DNA of 64,000 nucleotides, taken from positions 1 through 64,000 of the forward strand of contig RCAB01000033.1 in NCBI GenBank assembly GCA_003640385.1, written 5' to 3'. Positions 12,332 to 30,417 of the stretch are shown piece by piece. Below the pieces are notes generated by a model that saw only the letters and a program-made list of their open reading frames with translations, ran no database searches and was not told the DNA's origin. Source of the stretch: Setaria digitata. Taxonomy: Eukaryota; Nematoda; Chromadorea; Rhabditida; Setariidae. Made by a program: the position numbers and the translations under genes. Every line of letters starts with the position of its first letter. Position 1 is the first letter of the stretch.

Positions 12332-15300
12332 GAAATCGATGCTGTTCATATTATTTCGTTTCAGACATTGCTTTTTTAAAACTGTCAGTTAGGGCAGTTC
12401 ATCATTTTCACGGTTAAGAACGAAATTTTTCATTTAGTGCTAAGCTACTGATACTTTTTTTCTTGCAAGAGTCTAGTACCGGAAATATAAGTGACTCGAG
12501 TTTTTTTTTTATAAAAATTGCACTGCTGTGAAGTTTCTGGAAGTTCTTTTCTTGGAATTTAAAACACTGTTTTCTCGTAAGTTGTTCCGCAGCTTTATAA
12601 TGAAGTGGAGCACTGAAAGATAGTAGCAGATCATTTTTGTATTTGTGATTGTCGTGAAAAATATTAGTGTATTAGACATTAAGCGATTGGAAATGAATAA
12701 ATGATCAGTTTTATTAAATTGATGTTCAAGATATCAAGAATTTTCGATTTTTCAACTCTTGAAAGGATTGTCCTTGCGTTCTGTATATTTGCCTTTTTAT
12801 TTGCTATGCAACGTGGATATACTTTATCCAATGAATGTATGTCGTTCATTTTAAAGGTGTTGATGATGAAGAAACAAAGATGGATTTAAGTGAAGTGGAT
12901 CCTTCAGTTGCGGTGAATCGTATTGAACCACCCAAAATATCTGGACAAGACTTAAAACTTATGATGAATGCGTTTATGGAACAGCTTCCTTGGTTGATCA
13001 ACAGAGATTTAATCGACAAAGCTGCTCTAGACTTTGTTACGAATCTCAACACTAAAAATAACAGGAAAAAACTCTGTCAAAGTAAAAGTTTTTGAATTTA
13101 TGATTAATTTTCCTTGCTTTGATCAGTCACTTCGTATTAATCAAAATACTTTTGAAATATTTCATTTGATGCTTATACTTTATTCTATTCGATCGTTTGC
13201 TAGTGATGTTGGAACAGTACCGAAATCGGCTAGATTTGCTTCCATTCTACGGACGTCTGGTGGCAACTTTAGAACCAGTTATGCCTGATTTGGCTCTTGA
13301 GCTTTCGCATGCTTTGCTTCAGCAGTTTCGAACAGCAGTTCAGAATAAGACAAAACAACGTGTTGATTTCAAAATAAGATGTGCTCGTTTCATCTCTGAA
13401 TTGGTTTGTGTTTTATGCTGTATTTCGCTCAGTAACTTTTTATTATTAGATATTACTTTACTAGGAAAGATAATTATGATTTCCATATTTGGTTTGATTT
13501 AGGTAAAGTTTGGAATCATACCAAAAGGCGAAGGCCTTTCCTGTTTGCGGATGGTGCTTTTTGACTTTCGTGGTCATAATATTGATATGTGTTGTGCTAT
13601 GGTAGATGCAATGGGGCAGTTTTTATATCGTTCGACAGACAGCCATGGGAAAATGAAAATCTTGCTCGGAGTTATGATGAAAAAACGTGATCGTATCAGT
13701 GATCCGCGGCATCAAGTAAAGAAAAAACGAATGATAAATATGTTTAAGAAATTTGTAAATTTTGTTGGGAAACCGGGTCTTATCCTTTTCTCTATTTTGT
13801 AGTTTATGTTGATGAACAACATTTCAAAGTCTCTAGTTCAAAAATGTTTTTCCTTTTTGTGTTTGCTCTCTATCTATGAAAGGAAGACGTGATATTAGAA
13901 GTTATTTTAAGTAAATTATTGATTACAGAAAGCATTTTCATCCTTTTTTTTTATTTTAAGATGCTGATAGATAATGCATTCTACACTTGTATCCCGCCAT
14001 CAGTGGAAGAGAAACCGAGATCTGCAAGCGATCCATTTCAAGACTTTATTCGTTACTTGATAAGTAATTTATCACGTTATCGAATGGAAATAACTGTACG
14101 GTGCTTGAGGAAATTAGATTGGTCTAATCCTGTGCATGCCAGTTAGTTTATTTGAATTTTCTAAATATGCTTTATGGTATGGGAAGGAATTCTTTTCAAC
14201 TTCGATTTTTTAATTATTAAATGAAAAGATAAGAATCCGTAGAAACAGTACTGCCTGAAGCAACCTTCCCTTGAAGTAATCAGAATTTTAGAAGGTGGTT
14301 CCGATCATGATTGATGAAATATTTCACGAATTATGTTACTTTGTATACATCGATATGTTTAGATTATACGATTGAGTGCCTCGGTAATCCATCTTTACCA
14401 CGTTACAATAATGTACCGTATCTCGCCTCACTTGTAGCAGCTCTCTCCTCATGCCATGATTGGATTGGTGAGTTTCGTTCAGTAAAAGCGTTTTTCGCTA
14501 TAATACAGCTAAGTTATGAGGAACTTGTCTTTCAATTCGACACTCCATTGAGTAAATCATGCTTGTTTTACAATCTTGGTTCTCCATAACAACATCCATC
14601 CATAAGTTCTTTGCATACTGCATTGAGCTTTAATTTCAATAATAATTTTAAGGTATTCGAGTACTCGATGCAACACTTGAAGATATTCGTATCGCTTTGG
14701 AACTAAACAGTCCATCTCTTAATCAAAGTACACTGCTATCAGTGATATTTTTGGGTCAACTGTATAATTACAGTGTGTGTGACTCTCCCGTCATATTTAA
14801 GGTACTGCTGGAAAATAATCCTAAGCTAGTATAGTTCAATAGGACAGGGAAATATTAAAAAGTGTTGTTGGTGTATTTCTTTATTCGTATGATAGCATTT
14901 CAGTCTGACGAACTTACACCTAAAGACACTTACCGTTACGGAACAGTCCAAAGTTTTCAGTCCAGTTTGTAGAAATAACTTCTTGTGTCAGGATATGACA
15001 GACTTTTCAGATTTTCCATAATTGAACCGTTGAGTCAGTTAAACATTACATGATTGTTACTGCTTACTGTTTAGACTTTATACCAGTTGATCACCTTTGG
15101 TGCTTTTGATCCACTGTTAGATGACTGGAACAATTTGACACGAATTAGTCTTGTATGCGAATTACTTTTGGTTTGTGGCGAATACTTTAATGCTGGTTCA
15201 GCAAAGAAAAAATTGGATTGCTTCTTAGCATATTTTTATCGCTATTTATTGGCTAAAGAAGAGGCATTCAAAGCTCACGACATCGTTTTTCCGAAAAATG

Positions 15301-18300
15301 TATGTTGATGCTTTGTAATCCTAGAAGTTTAGCATTCCTAACAGGTTCCGAAATAACGTCATTTTATCTTTCAAGATACGATTTCGTGTAGAAGAGATGA
15401 GCGATTACGTACAAAAGAGCATTGAAATCCCTGGATCCTTCGATGAAGCACAAAAAGTTGTTGATGGAATTCAGCAGCGATACAGAAAAGTGGTATTCCT
15501 TTTATTTCTCTTGTAAAATATTTCAGGAAATCATTGATTGGAATATCTATCAGTTATAAATTAATTCTTACAGTATCTGCTTAATTGTACTGGAGTTTGA
15601 ATTAGGAAAAAGAATTTTTTTTAGGAATTTACTGTTTGTGTTTTATGGGAGCTTTTTGGTATATGGTCAGTTTGTCTAGGTTTGCTGATTGAGAATTTCA
15701 GTTTCTGAGACGAAGCTGAAATAGAGAGTTATCAGTATCATAACTTTCCAGTTCATGTTTTGTTGTTCCATATTTTTGCAAGTTTCTCGCATGAAAGATA
15801 ACGTAACTAGAAATAGGGAAGTGGTATTTTCCTAGGCGAGAAGTATATTATGGGGGAAATATCGTTCGTTATAAAATCACATTGGTAAGCAAAGAAAATT
15901 CTACCATTGCTGTGTGGAATAAGGGAATACTTCGGAAATTGAAGGTTATGAGTTTATTAGTCATGAAAACAGCGTCCTTTGTTTCAAAAGTGACCACTGT
16001 CTGCTTGTTTTCTTTATTCATTCCTTCAAAGAGATGTAGTCATGCGTCTAAATAGGTATGCATTAGTCTCTGTTCTCAAGTCCAAGTAAACGGCAACCTC
16101 CGTACTTTTCAGATGCGGGGTTTGATTATTTGATTCGTGGATCTGGGAAAATGGTGAATATTAGAACCACACTTAGTCTTGATATATATTTGTATTTGTA
16201 TTTTAATTTTACTGTTAAGTAATTTTGTGGTTCTTTAATAATATTGACTTATAGGTGTAAAATTAAAATTTTATGGAGGGGGGTTTTTCCTGAAAACCAA
16301 AGAGATGGAAATGCTGGAGTTAGTATAAAAAGGCACTGTGACTATTCACATTTTTTAAATGTGTGACAGTTTTTTAATATTATTTATCTTTTAGGTAGAG
16401 GCAGCACGTGAAGGGGAAGTGGCCCAGCAGACAGAAGAAGAGGACATGGATGAGGAAGAAGAAGAACCACGGAAGACAACTTGTGCAGCTGAAATTGGCG
16501 TAGATGATGATATTAGCAGCAGGTTTGTGGCACGGACTTTACTAAAAACAACACGAATGCTCTAGTCTTCGGGTAGTTTTGTAGGACGATTTCCAAGGTT
16601 GTTTGAGAGAGAAATCGAGTTCATGAGGCTCGGCTTTATCACGACTTATCATTGTTTTGACTAGTGTTCATATTCTCGTAATTAAATTTTCATCATTAGT
16701 ACGACTAACCATCATAGAACTAATCATGTTCTTGACATAGTAATTGATGGACATTTTGAACCGAAGTTTTCATGCCATAAGAAAAACGAAACATTTAGTT
16801 AAAAATAATTTAATCTTGCCTTAATATTGCCCTACTTCCCTTGAGGCTTAGCAGAATATATATATATATGTATAGGCAGTAGATTTCGTACGATAATAAT
16901 GAAACTAGAGGAAAAGGAAGAAATGTGCTGCTGTGAAGGGAAGAGAAACTGTTCACCGAATTGAATACTTTTTTTCGTGTTATTTGGGGTAATAAATGAA
17001 TGTTCTCTGAATATATAGCTATCAAATCCTTAAACTAGAGATAATTTCCGGTAAGTTTACCATTGGAGACTTTTGAAAATTTGCGGTTGATTTTCTTAGG
17101 GGAATTCGTTGGTAATGAAGTCGTCGTTAAAGAAATACAGAAGTATGATTTAAAGCTGTTAGACTAGTGAGTTCAATAGAGAACGAAGCTCAGGTGATTT
17201 CGGCACGGAGATTTAATTACAATCTTTGGTTTGTAATATCGAAATGCAAACTCAAGATTTTAGTGGCTTAGTATTTGAATATTCTAATGGGGAATTTTTG
17301 CTAGTATGTAAGAAATAACTAATTCAGAAGAAAAATATATATGTATAATTTTTGATTTTGTAGTGAGGAGATTGTTGTATCAATTTATGACGAAAATGAA
17401 CATGTTAATGTGCATACAAATCGTGTTCTCTTACCCGAAGATGAACTATTTGTGCGTCAGCTCGAGCAAATAATCGCTGAAACGATGCAGGTAAATATGT
17501 TTTCCTTTAAGCATATAAAATGTGTTCTCTGCATGAGCACGATATTTGTCATTTCGTATTTCTTTATTTCATTATATTTTATATCTTGCAAAATTTTTTC
17601 GGTTCATCTTTTGGTAGTTGTAAAGTGATGGAATTTCAAAAAGGTGGTGGGGATAGGCTTCCATTTGGTCAGTGAGCTGTGTCATATGTCGTTATGAAAA
17701 GAGTTGCTTTTAATAATGAATAATGAGTCTACTTAGTGGTTCTATAGAAAGTCAGATTTTGAATACAAAATTTAAAAAGAAAAGCGAGAGATATGAAAAA
17801 AATTGTGGGAGATGACGAGAAAAAAACGTCATTTCTTTATCCACATGCTTTTAAAATTCAAAAATAATAAATATGAGCGAAGTAAGTTTTTTTCTTTGAG
17901 ACCAATTGTTCTTCATTCATACAATCATGTCTCACTCTCTTTGGACTTAAATGTTGAGGTTTTGAAACTCTGAACACAAACCCATCACCTTATTTTTAAT
18001 ATTTTCCGTAATACTTCGCTAAAGCCAAATTGAAGAATAACTTTATAGAGTCGAACAAGTGCTGTAAGTGTGCCAGTTTCGGAAATAGCGGTACCAACAT
18101 CTGCGCGTCAAAAATTCCATAGAAGTATCGCATTTGGTATGGCCTTTTTTTTAATGCCTAAAAGTAGTTTAGCAATTTTCATGTTATTTATTTGGAAGTA
18201 ATATAATTGAGCTTTCTGTTTTCATGTTGGAAACTGTTTGATGACATCTCATACTTTCCTGAATATATGTTGCGGCATTTCGTATAATTAATGGTACAAT

Positions 18301-18700
18301 ATGATTGGATTATATTGTGATATTACAGAGACAGATACTCGTAGTGCGAAAACTGATGATGTATCAGATCCAAGGACGGAGACGAGGATGGCCATTTTAA
18401 CTCGTGGAAAAGGAAATAAAACGGTGACGTGATCCTTTTTTCCAATGTGCTACGAAAATTTTTTTGTTCTTGTGGATAATTTTTTTAGTCACATTCTGAC
18501 TCTGACTGGAGATCTAAGGAGTTATAATGTGAATATTTTAGGTATTGAAGGCGATAGCAATGGATGCACCCAGTTTTCTGACAGAAACATGGAATGCGCA
18601 GCGGGAGAAAGAACGTAAGGAATTCACGGCTCATAAACACATAACATTAAGTATGAATGAGCGGATGATGATGGATGATGATGAATCTCTATCAGAATAA
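9010..18700 (+). CDS. smg-3: SMG-3 / UPF2 nonsense-mediated decay factor
   Basis: Scaffold of the exon-junction/NMD machinery; UPF2 bridges UPF3 and the helicase UPF1. Twenty exons join in phase: 9010-9225, 9512-9726, 9996-10179, 10542-10661, 11051-11236, 11408-11557, 11913-12027, 12857-13081, 13204-13403, 13503-13715, 13961-14141, 14363-14467, 14653-14801, 15075-15299, 15376-15492, 16395-16522, 17364-17490, 18049-18124, 18329-18423, 18542-18700, for about 1061 residues. Three MIF4G-type helical regions are recognisable: the first from INLSKFVEE to PAILFQ, the second around NRDLIDKAALDFVTNLNTK and RLDLLPFYGRLVATLEP, the third around VLEDIRIAL-like and KKKLDCFLAYFYRYL. A Glu/Asp-rich linker follows (exon 16), then the UPF1-binding tail with ELFVRQLEQIIAETMQ and the ILTRGKGNK motif. 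Compared with vertebrate UPF2 (about 1270 residues) it lacks the long charged N-terminal extension. Introns are about 90-900 bp; the one at 12028-12856 contains a TA repeat. Confidence 0.95.
12272..12329. repeat. (TA)n microsatellite in smg-3 intron 7
   Basis: About 55 bases of nearly pure TA/AT dinucleotide repeat interrupted by two ATAC units at the left end, inside the smg-3 intron 12028-12856. Confidence 0.9.
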
Positions 18701-21700
18701 GTTGCATTTCATTCGTGTTACTAATTCTGAAGAATAACCGTGGACCAAATAATGGCCACCGATTGATTCACTGATAATAAGCACCAAAACATCTGGACTA
18801 ATTAGACCGAGAGACATTTGCGAACTGGAAATCAGGAAATTCTTGGATCATTTGGTCACTGAAGCTTGTACAGCGGAATGGCGAAGCTGATCACTAACGA
18901 TCTATGGCGATTCTTTCATTTGTCGCAAATTATATCTATCTTTTATGCAAAATTTTCGACAAAATACATTTTTCCTATATTTGTTGTTCAGACTGACTAT
19001 TTCTCATCTTCTAATTTTGCCAACCCTCAGTTATTTTGTTTCAGCTGTATAAAGAAAGTGTTTGGGGAGAGGGGGAGAGGGAAAGCGACCTAGAACACTT
19101 TTAGTTAAGAATGCGGAAATTTGCTGCATCGTAATAATCTGATATTTGGAATGCAGTGAACTCATCTAGTGATATTAAACATAAAAATAACAAAGGAGCA
19201 GATTACGTTACTAATGTAAAAGTTTGTCTATTTCAATATTCCGTGCTGTTATATTACATGCTTTGACAATGCAAGCACACTTATCAGGGTGCGCGTCCTT
19301 CCCGCGCTCTATCCTGCTGAACGTAACGTGACGAAATTCGGATATTTTCATGCATAGCATGTTGAAAATATTCGTGTTTGTACATTTAGTAGCATCAGCT
19401 CAGCAAAGGTGTTTATCTTCACTGTTCATCGTTGTCGCCTAAACTTGATTCAAGTCGCATAGAATAGGTTCCGTAGTACCAATTTAGACAAGTAATATTG
19501 TAATGATTTGGTGCGGAACTTGATGAGTCTTGCTAGTTACACATGACATGCAAATAAGACCGGAGAAACACTGCGTGAAACAGTACCAATGTTATTGGTA
19601 GCATTAGCTTTTAACAAGTCTAATGTTGCGTTTAGGTTTACTCCAATGGATTGGTTTTAATGATACTGCTGCTTCCGGTGGTAGTGGAGGAAATAACGTT
19701 GGTCTGCGGACAGGGGCAACATTTTAGTTCAAGTGATTAAGGTTGCTAAAGTTTATTCATACCATTACCAAATTTTAACCAGATGAAGAGTTAAATCCTC
19801 ATTTTTCAACCATTCTTAAGTGAAGATTTCTGAGGAGTAGTGTTTTGCTTTTCTTCGATAAATAAAAGAATCCTCGCACTTCTGTGGTTATGTGCACATT
19901 TTTTAATCCTGTGTTAGTGATCTTTATCGAGGAGATCGGTTGGGCGAGGAAAGGCTAGTATTAATCTCTCCTTACTCATGAGGGCTCAGGAACGCCACTA
20001 GCTGTTGACTGGTATTTTCATTGGCTTGCTTCTGTGTAATTCAACTTATATCGATATGTTGATGAGCCATATATATTTTAGATAAGGTGGAAATTTGTTT
20101 GGTTGCGAAGTTCTGGCCGACTTTCCTCAGTGTGTAAACATTCCTTCATTTCTTCGGATGAAATGATAAGCATTTGCTTCTGTCTTTGTTTACTTCTGAA
20201 CCGACATCAATTGATAAGTGACTAGACTACTGTCTGATTCTACGACTTTCTTTTTACGAAAATATTTGAAATCGTTAATCATAAATCAAACTTAATGATA
20301 TATAACTTTATGATATATGTGAACAAAGTGTGGAATACCAGGTAAATTCACTTTGGATTCCGCTGGGGCAATCCATTTCTTATTGCTGAGTTTATCCGAA
20401 AACAAAAAAAAAAAAAAAAAAGACCAAAAAATGGGATGAAGTGTTGTGAAGTAGTACGTCCATAGACAAACTGAGATTTGCACACTTCCTCGTTCATTTT
20501 TTTGACGGGTTTTCCCAGTTAAATTTTAGATGAGATTCTCTGCCGTTTGAAATTAAGAAATAAAGGAAGGAATCGCTGGGTGTTAAAATATCTTCAAGTA
20601 ATATCAGAAGAAATGTGGAAGACATGGTGGTAGAATATCGGAATAAAACAGAGAGAGAAGGAGACAATCTAATCTCTGATGTTTTTTGCTGTAGAAATTT
20701 GATTCAAAGCTTGTTCAGAAAATTAGGTTGTTGAAACTATGTTGCATCTTTTTTGAAAATTAGGAGAGTATGCGTTGTTGAGAAAAGACGTTCGTAATGT
20801 TTTTCTTGTGCCGTTTAAAAAAAAAAAAAAAAAAAGAGTATTATTACTCATGGCAATCACAGTTTCCTTCATATGCTTAAATGAACATCATGATATGGTA
20901 GCTCTTTTGTTAGGAGAGTGAATAAAGTTTGTGCAAGAATTCAGAAGAGCAAAGCATTTTAATTTGCCGTATTTGGCTTCCTCCGAATTATCTGCATAGT
21001 ACAAATGACTCATTCTAGTTGACGATAAGCTTTATGTATGGCCGGACTTCTGCAACCGGTTTAAAATTAAAGTTGCAATTCTTGCTTGGACAGTTGTTCT
21101 CGCCATCCAGTGCAAAGTTTGCTTTCTAAAGATATCTCCTTCTACATTCAGTCCCGATTTTTTTTCTAGGATCACAAGCTTTATAAAACTGAAACTAAGA
21201 TCTCATAGTTGAGATCGATCAAATGAATAAGATCGATAAGTCAATAACTTTAAGTCACCAAAAGGAAACAAATTAAAATAAACTAATCTAGTGCCGAAAA
21301 ATCACCAAGAATATTACGTTGAACAGCCAATTACAGCAGTTCAAACCATATCTTTCATTCATGTTTTTTTCATTATTCAAGCAGATGTCATACCATTTTA
21401 CTAGGCGATTGGTAAGGTTGGTAACGTTGTTGTTTTGGTTTACTGCGCTCTCTTGTTAAGTAGCGAATTTTTGATCATAAGTATGATATTGAATATGTTA
21501 AGTGAATTTTCATATCCATTCTTAATTTTTCTACATGTTGTCTGCCTTGATTATCAACATATACACCAATTACGTTTTCTACACCGACAGAAATGGATTG
21601 TTTTTGCCACCACAAATCTGCTTCTGGTCATTCCTCTCCTTTCACATACTGTTAACTCGGCTTATTGTGGTGTCGAATAGCAGTGTCGAATTCTGTTTAG

Positions 21701-23484
21701 GCGATTGTTATCTAAAGTCTAAATAAACACCACTAATCTCTGTGAACGGTGATAATCCACAAGTGATATCACAGTCAAAATTTGTCAGACTTCACACTTA
21801 GAAAAATTAATGCCACACACGTCACTGTAACCAAGAAGTCCATAACGCTTCCTTAAAAATAATTCATCTTTATTATAAACATGCTGGTATTGCTCTCGTC
21901 AGAAATGGATACATTTTCTGCATTAGATTTCGCTTTTAAAACAGTACCTCTGCAAGAAAGCTTATTATAATAGCACTTATGCTTGCTTTTAAAAGAAAGA
22001 TATGGTTTAAATGATTCAGAATCCTGACATTCTTAAAAATCAAAATAGACGAAAATAATGAGACTCGCCCCCCATTCTGTGCATACATACTTCATACAGC
22101 CTTGAAAAATGTTCTATTTTGGGGAGCCGATAGCTTTTATTCAACTTTGTGTACATTCCTAAATATATTTCGAAAACAATGTTCTGCATAACCTATATTA
22201 AACTAGAATATTTCACAGAATAGATGACGAAGCACTGCTAGTTTGGAAAATATTTACTTCCCTGCATGTTATGCTCAACGGTGTCTTTTGAATTGTTTCA
22301 GTGATGGCGGCAACAAGCATAGGCAACAAAGATATGCTGCACCGCATTTGACGTCCCACGAAATGCAAGAGACATACTTTATGACTCCAAGCACGAAATA
22401 CCTGTCTCGGGATTACAAAATCCTAGGAAATTTAAATTAAAATCCTCACCAGAATACTCCCCCACGTCGAAGGGTGAATATTATATGCAGGTAGCAAACA
22501 AAGCAAAGCGATCATCCCAGTAATGTAACAGAAAATCTACAACCGAGTAAAATGATTGTTAGACGGTATCATGAAATTTTCACCTTCCACGCGTTAAGCA
22601 GTTTCCTCCAGCCTTTAAAAAACACGGCTACATTTGATAATTATATTTTGTAGTTTCTTTATCGGTCTGTGGTGGGATCAACAATCGTTTGGTCATTGCC
22701 ACATAATACAAAGTGAAAAAAAAAAACAGAATATTACACTTAGTGTTAAAATTTATTTAAAAGAAATTTCAGATTTTGTTCAACACTATTTAACTAGGAA
22801 TTTGAGATCCCGCATCATCTTATCGGAAAATCCTATATGTAATCAATTGGCAGGAAATTTGATAGTGCTGAAAAAAATCCTGCAACAAATTTATTTAAGA
22901 AAAAAAAAAAAAAAAAAAAAAAAAAAACACGCAATGCCAAAAAATACAGAAACTTGGCTTTATGAAAAACAGGAATTATTGAGAATTATTGATTTATTCC
23001 GATTAAAATAGGTGTAAGGAAAGCACCACCAACAAAAATCAACAGAATATGGGAGGAACTATGGAACTATTATCGTCATTGCTTCGAACTACTGAAAATA
23101 AAGACAAGGCTAATGTTGCAATAGCTCTCACCGCTTTAAAACAAAATTCCCTTAAAACCAAAGCATTTCTCATCCCCTAAAGGAAGAAGAAACTAAGGAA
23201 GTGAAAACAAGGAGATGAGTATTACCAACACTTAAAATTTTTGTCACAAATAGAGGCTGCGTGTGCTAAATCAAATTTAATGAATAAAGAGGAAAAAAAA
23301 AAAAAATTTCCAGTGGAAAAAGAGAAGCAAAATATCACATCCGTCATTCATTTTATCAGTTATCAACACAAATAATAGTGGTAATAGATGGAGTGATGAA
23401 AACGACCACAAGAATAAATAATCCAAAATAACGTGTTAGTAACATGAAAAAGAGCACAGTATATGTTGAAAGAAGGCAAAGGAT
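18701..23484. other. Intergenic, convergent smg-3 / arf-3
   Basis: 4.8 kb between the ends of two genes pointing at each other. It holds A-runs at 20404-20421, 20817-20835 and 22900-22927, and an AATAAA at about 19861. The 125-codon frame at 22634-23011 contains the A28 run and has no recognisable similarity. The 3' UTRs of smg-3 and arf-3 must lie at its two ends; nothing else is identifiable. Confidence 0.5.
22900..22927 (+). repeat. A28 homopolymer
   Basis: About 28 consecutive adenines, flanked by A-rich sequence that continues through 23293-23305 with another A13 run. It could be the tail of an old reverse-transcribed insertion, but I find no target-site duplication or recognisable source RNA. 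Confidence 0.85.
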
Positions 23485-27811
<4,327 letters not shown>

Positions 27812-30417
27812 TTACAGCAAACAGTTAAAACGATCTGACAGTAAGGTTAGTCTAACGGCAGCTTTCACTGAACCTAGTATTCGTAACGAACCATCTAAAT
27901 AAGCTTGAATCGGAGTTACTTCTTTCTTTATAAATTTAAGCAACAGCTCACGGTTCAACCAGAATGTAACGTCGGCTGCGGGAGTTGTACCTTTACAACA
28001 TTTCCCAGAGCTCTTTAAATCTACATAAAAGTCACCGAATCCAGTACAGTTCACTTGAAAAATGTGTCCTACAGAAGCGACCAACTGCTTATCGATAACC
28101 ATTGACAAAGAACACAACAAGCGGTCGACATCCAGATTTTCCAAGGAATTGTCCAAAACGCATCTTAATTGGTTCTTATCGAATAGCTTTTCTCCGAATA
28201 AATCAGTTACATTTCTTTTTGTGTGGTTTCTGGCTTCTTCCTGATCTGATTTTTTTTGCTGCTGCACGACACATCCTTCTGCAGCATCTTTTATCGTTTC
28301 AATAAATCGAGAACCTAATTCTGATTTTAACACCTGAAAATCAGCGATTCGATAAGGAAATCGAACAATACTTGCTTCCAAGTCAAGCAAGCTAATTACT
28401 TGCTTGTATGAGTCTCTTTAGTAATTATAATTACCAAATAAATTTTGGTAATTATAATTACTAAAGAGACTCATCAAATTCCTGCTTTACGATGGGAAGT
28501 AAATGATCACACCATAGCATTTTAATTTCCACCCCACATTTTTACAATAGAAGCGATTTCCCGCACAACTATACTAAGACTTAAAGCTGCCGAAACTACC
28601 AAATTGTGGTTTCGTTTATCGAAGAGGATACTGACAACAATCTAACAATCTACAACTTACCTTATTGAAAGCAGTTAGAGCCATATTCTCGCCTTCTTTA
28701 ATCACTTTCACTTCCGATAATTCTACTTTTGTTATTTCAACACCCCAAACTGCTGTTAATACGCCAAGTTCAACCTGATAATTCGTTATGATACTTGACA
28801 ACAATATGATTTATTTTATAATTTTTTCAGAATAGTGTAATTTCATTCAATTCATTTACAATAATAGAAGAAACAATTATTTTTAAGATGCTACGAATAA
28901 ATGAAGACTTCGTTGATAGCTTATTCCAGTCTTGAAGATTTATTTTACCGCACTATTGAAATATTTAAAATAGCTGAAAAATCTTTAAAGCCTTAAGGAC
29001 CTGGAGATTTTCGCATAACTTTCTACGGCCTAAGCTCGATGTAATATCGCTAACTCGTCGTTTACATACCAAACGGTGCAGCGTAGCAACAGATAAAACA
29101 CGAGTTGACCGATTCCGCTCCTGTACTGCACAAACAGCGGCCAGTGCGTCTTTCACCTAAACAAAGCGTAATGAATGAAAAAGCGTTTTTCTCCTTTGCC
29201 ATGTAGCTTAACCTAAGTACTTCCTATAATCCAGGAGTGATAACAGCTGCAGCATCAAAGAACTGGAAAGCATAATCTTGAAAACACGTAGTTTCGGAAG
29301 GAATATACTCAAGATACCCTATGACTGTAAACTGGATGAAGCGAAGTCGCATGGCGCGACGGAAAAGATTCATAGTCCAGTCAATGAACTATCCTACTAC
29401 ATCACTCAACTGTTAGTGGTTAGATTCGGTATACCTTCCACCAGTTCTCACCATAACTTACCTGAATTCAGTTGAGTAAATCATGAATTTTTACTTGAGA
29501 GAAAACAGTCGCTCCAAGCTCGACCAGACCCTGGTCGAAAGTTATTATTTGCATAGGCGGAACATTAAAAGCATTCACGCGAAGATCTACTTTTATATAT
29601 GTATCTATACAAGGTAATATTACAGTTGCACCCGGTCCACGTATTTTTTGAGCTCGACCAAGCCGAAGTACAACAAGGCGTTCACAATTACCGATAAACT
29701 GAAAATGATTGAGTTAAAAGTTAGAATTCACCATTGCTTAATCACCATCTAATTGTTTTTATTCCTTGAACACTGGGAATATCAACTATCATTATTGGTT
29801 TGTTATTAAAATTTAAAAATAACGGAATTCGCAGTAGCTCTATTTAAAAATTAGAAAAGCTGATAACTGTGACAAGTTTTCTACAGATGAACTGAACAAA
29901 AGTACTTGAAAGAAATTCGTTTATATATTATCATGAAGGATATGTGGAAACAACCTTCAGGGAAAAAAAAAGGGAGAAAGGAAGCGTCATCAGGAATAGT
30001 AAAAACGCTAATGCAACAAATACACTTTCAGCAACGGTATGTATGGTGACTGGTGCTATTTCCATAACTTCTGTTCCAGTGACAGAATAAGAATATCGGC
30101 TGTATCGTGGGCCGACCTGGAAAGAATAGCGTTCGGTCCTTCTGGAAAGCTAGGCATTGTGCCTGTTTAACGGACAGGCAAAAACTTCAAGCCACTTTCG
30201 AAGACTGTAACTGAACTTAGAAAGCATTGGCTATAATGATGAAGGAATAATATTAATAGTAAACCTGAGTTGGATAACGTTTAGGAGCTTCATATCCCAT
30301 TTTATCGAGATCATTATATGGTGCATAGGTGAAAGCAGAACGATATTTGTGACGCCAATCTTCCTCTTTTAACTCTTCATCCACGTTTGACGTAGTTGCA
30401 GAGTACGTGGGATTCAT
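27812..30417 (-). CDS. unc-24: UNC-24 / stomatin-like protein 1 (stomatin + SCP2)
   Basis: Membrane-associated stomatin-family protein with a C-terminal sterol-carrier (SCP2) lipid-transfer domain, an architecture typical of STOML1 and C. elegans UNC-24, which works with MEC-2 and related stomatins. Six exons, 30417-30265, 30116-29955, 29698-29495, 29156-29001, 28774-28661 and 28333-27812, give 436 residues in continuous phase. In order: an acidic cytosolic N-terminus; a hydrophobic hairpin around residues 81-105 (FVALAFLLFLMTLPFS); a stomatin/PHB core with ERLVVLRLGRAQKIRGPG, DLRVNAFNVPP, RSTRVLSVATLHRL and WGVEITKVEL; then an SCP2-like domain covering most of the last exon and ending PIQAYLDGSLRILGSVKAA. 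An in-frame TAA 15 bases upstream of ATG 30417 fixes the start. The intron before the last exon contains a 31-bp perfect inverted repeat. A second open frame overlaps the 5' end (see findings). Confidence 0.93.
28408..28474. repeat. 31-bp perfect inverted repeat (hairpin) in unc-24 intron
   Basis: The left arm 28408-28438 begins ATGAGTCTCTTTAG and the right arm 28444-28474 is its exact reverse complement, with a 5-base spacer TAAAT. It lies inside the last unc-24 intron (28334-28660), 75 bases from the 3' splice acceptor. Its function is unknown; it could be a tiny foldback element remnant. Confidence 0.95.

Noticed and set aside
22634..23011. 125-codon open frame (+), the longest unassigned plus-strand ORF in the smg-3/arf-3 spacer
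   Set aside because: It contains a 28-base A run read as poly-Lys, has no recognisable similarity and no supporting splice context; most likely chance in AT-rich DNA.
29157..29494. Short minus-strand frame inside the unc-24 intron with a GC-richer stretch
   Set aside because: The flanking stomatin exons join without a gap relative to family members, so an extra exon is not needed.
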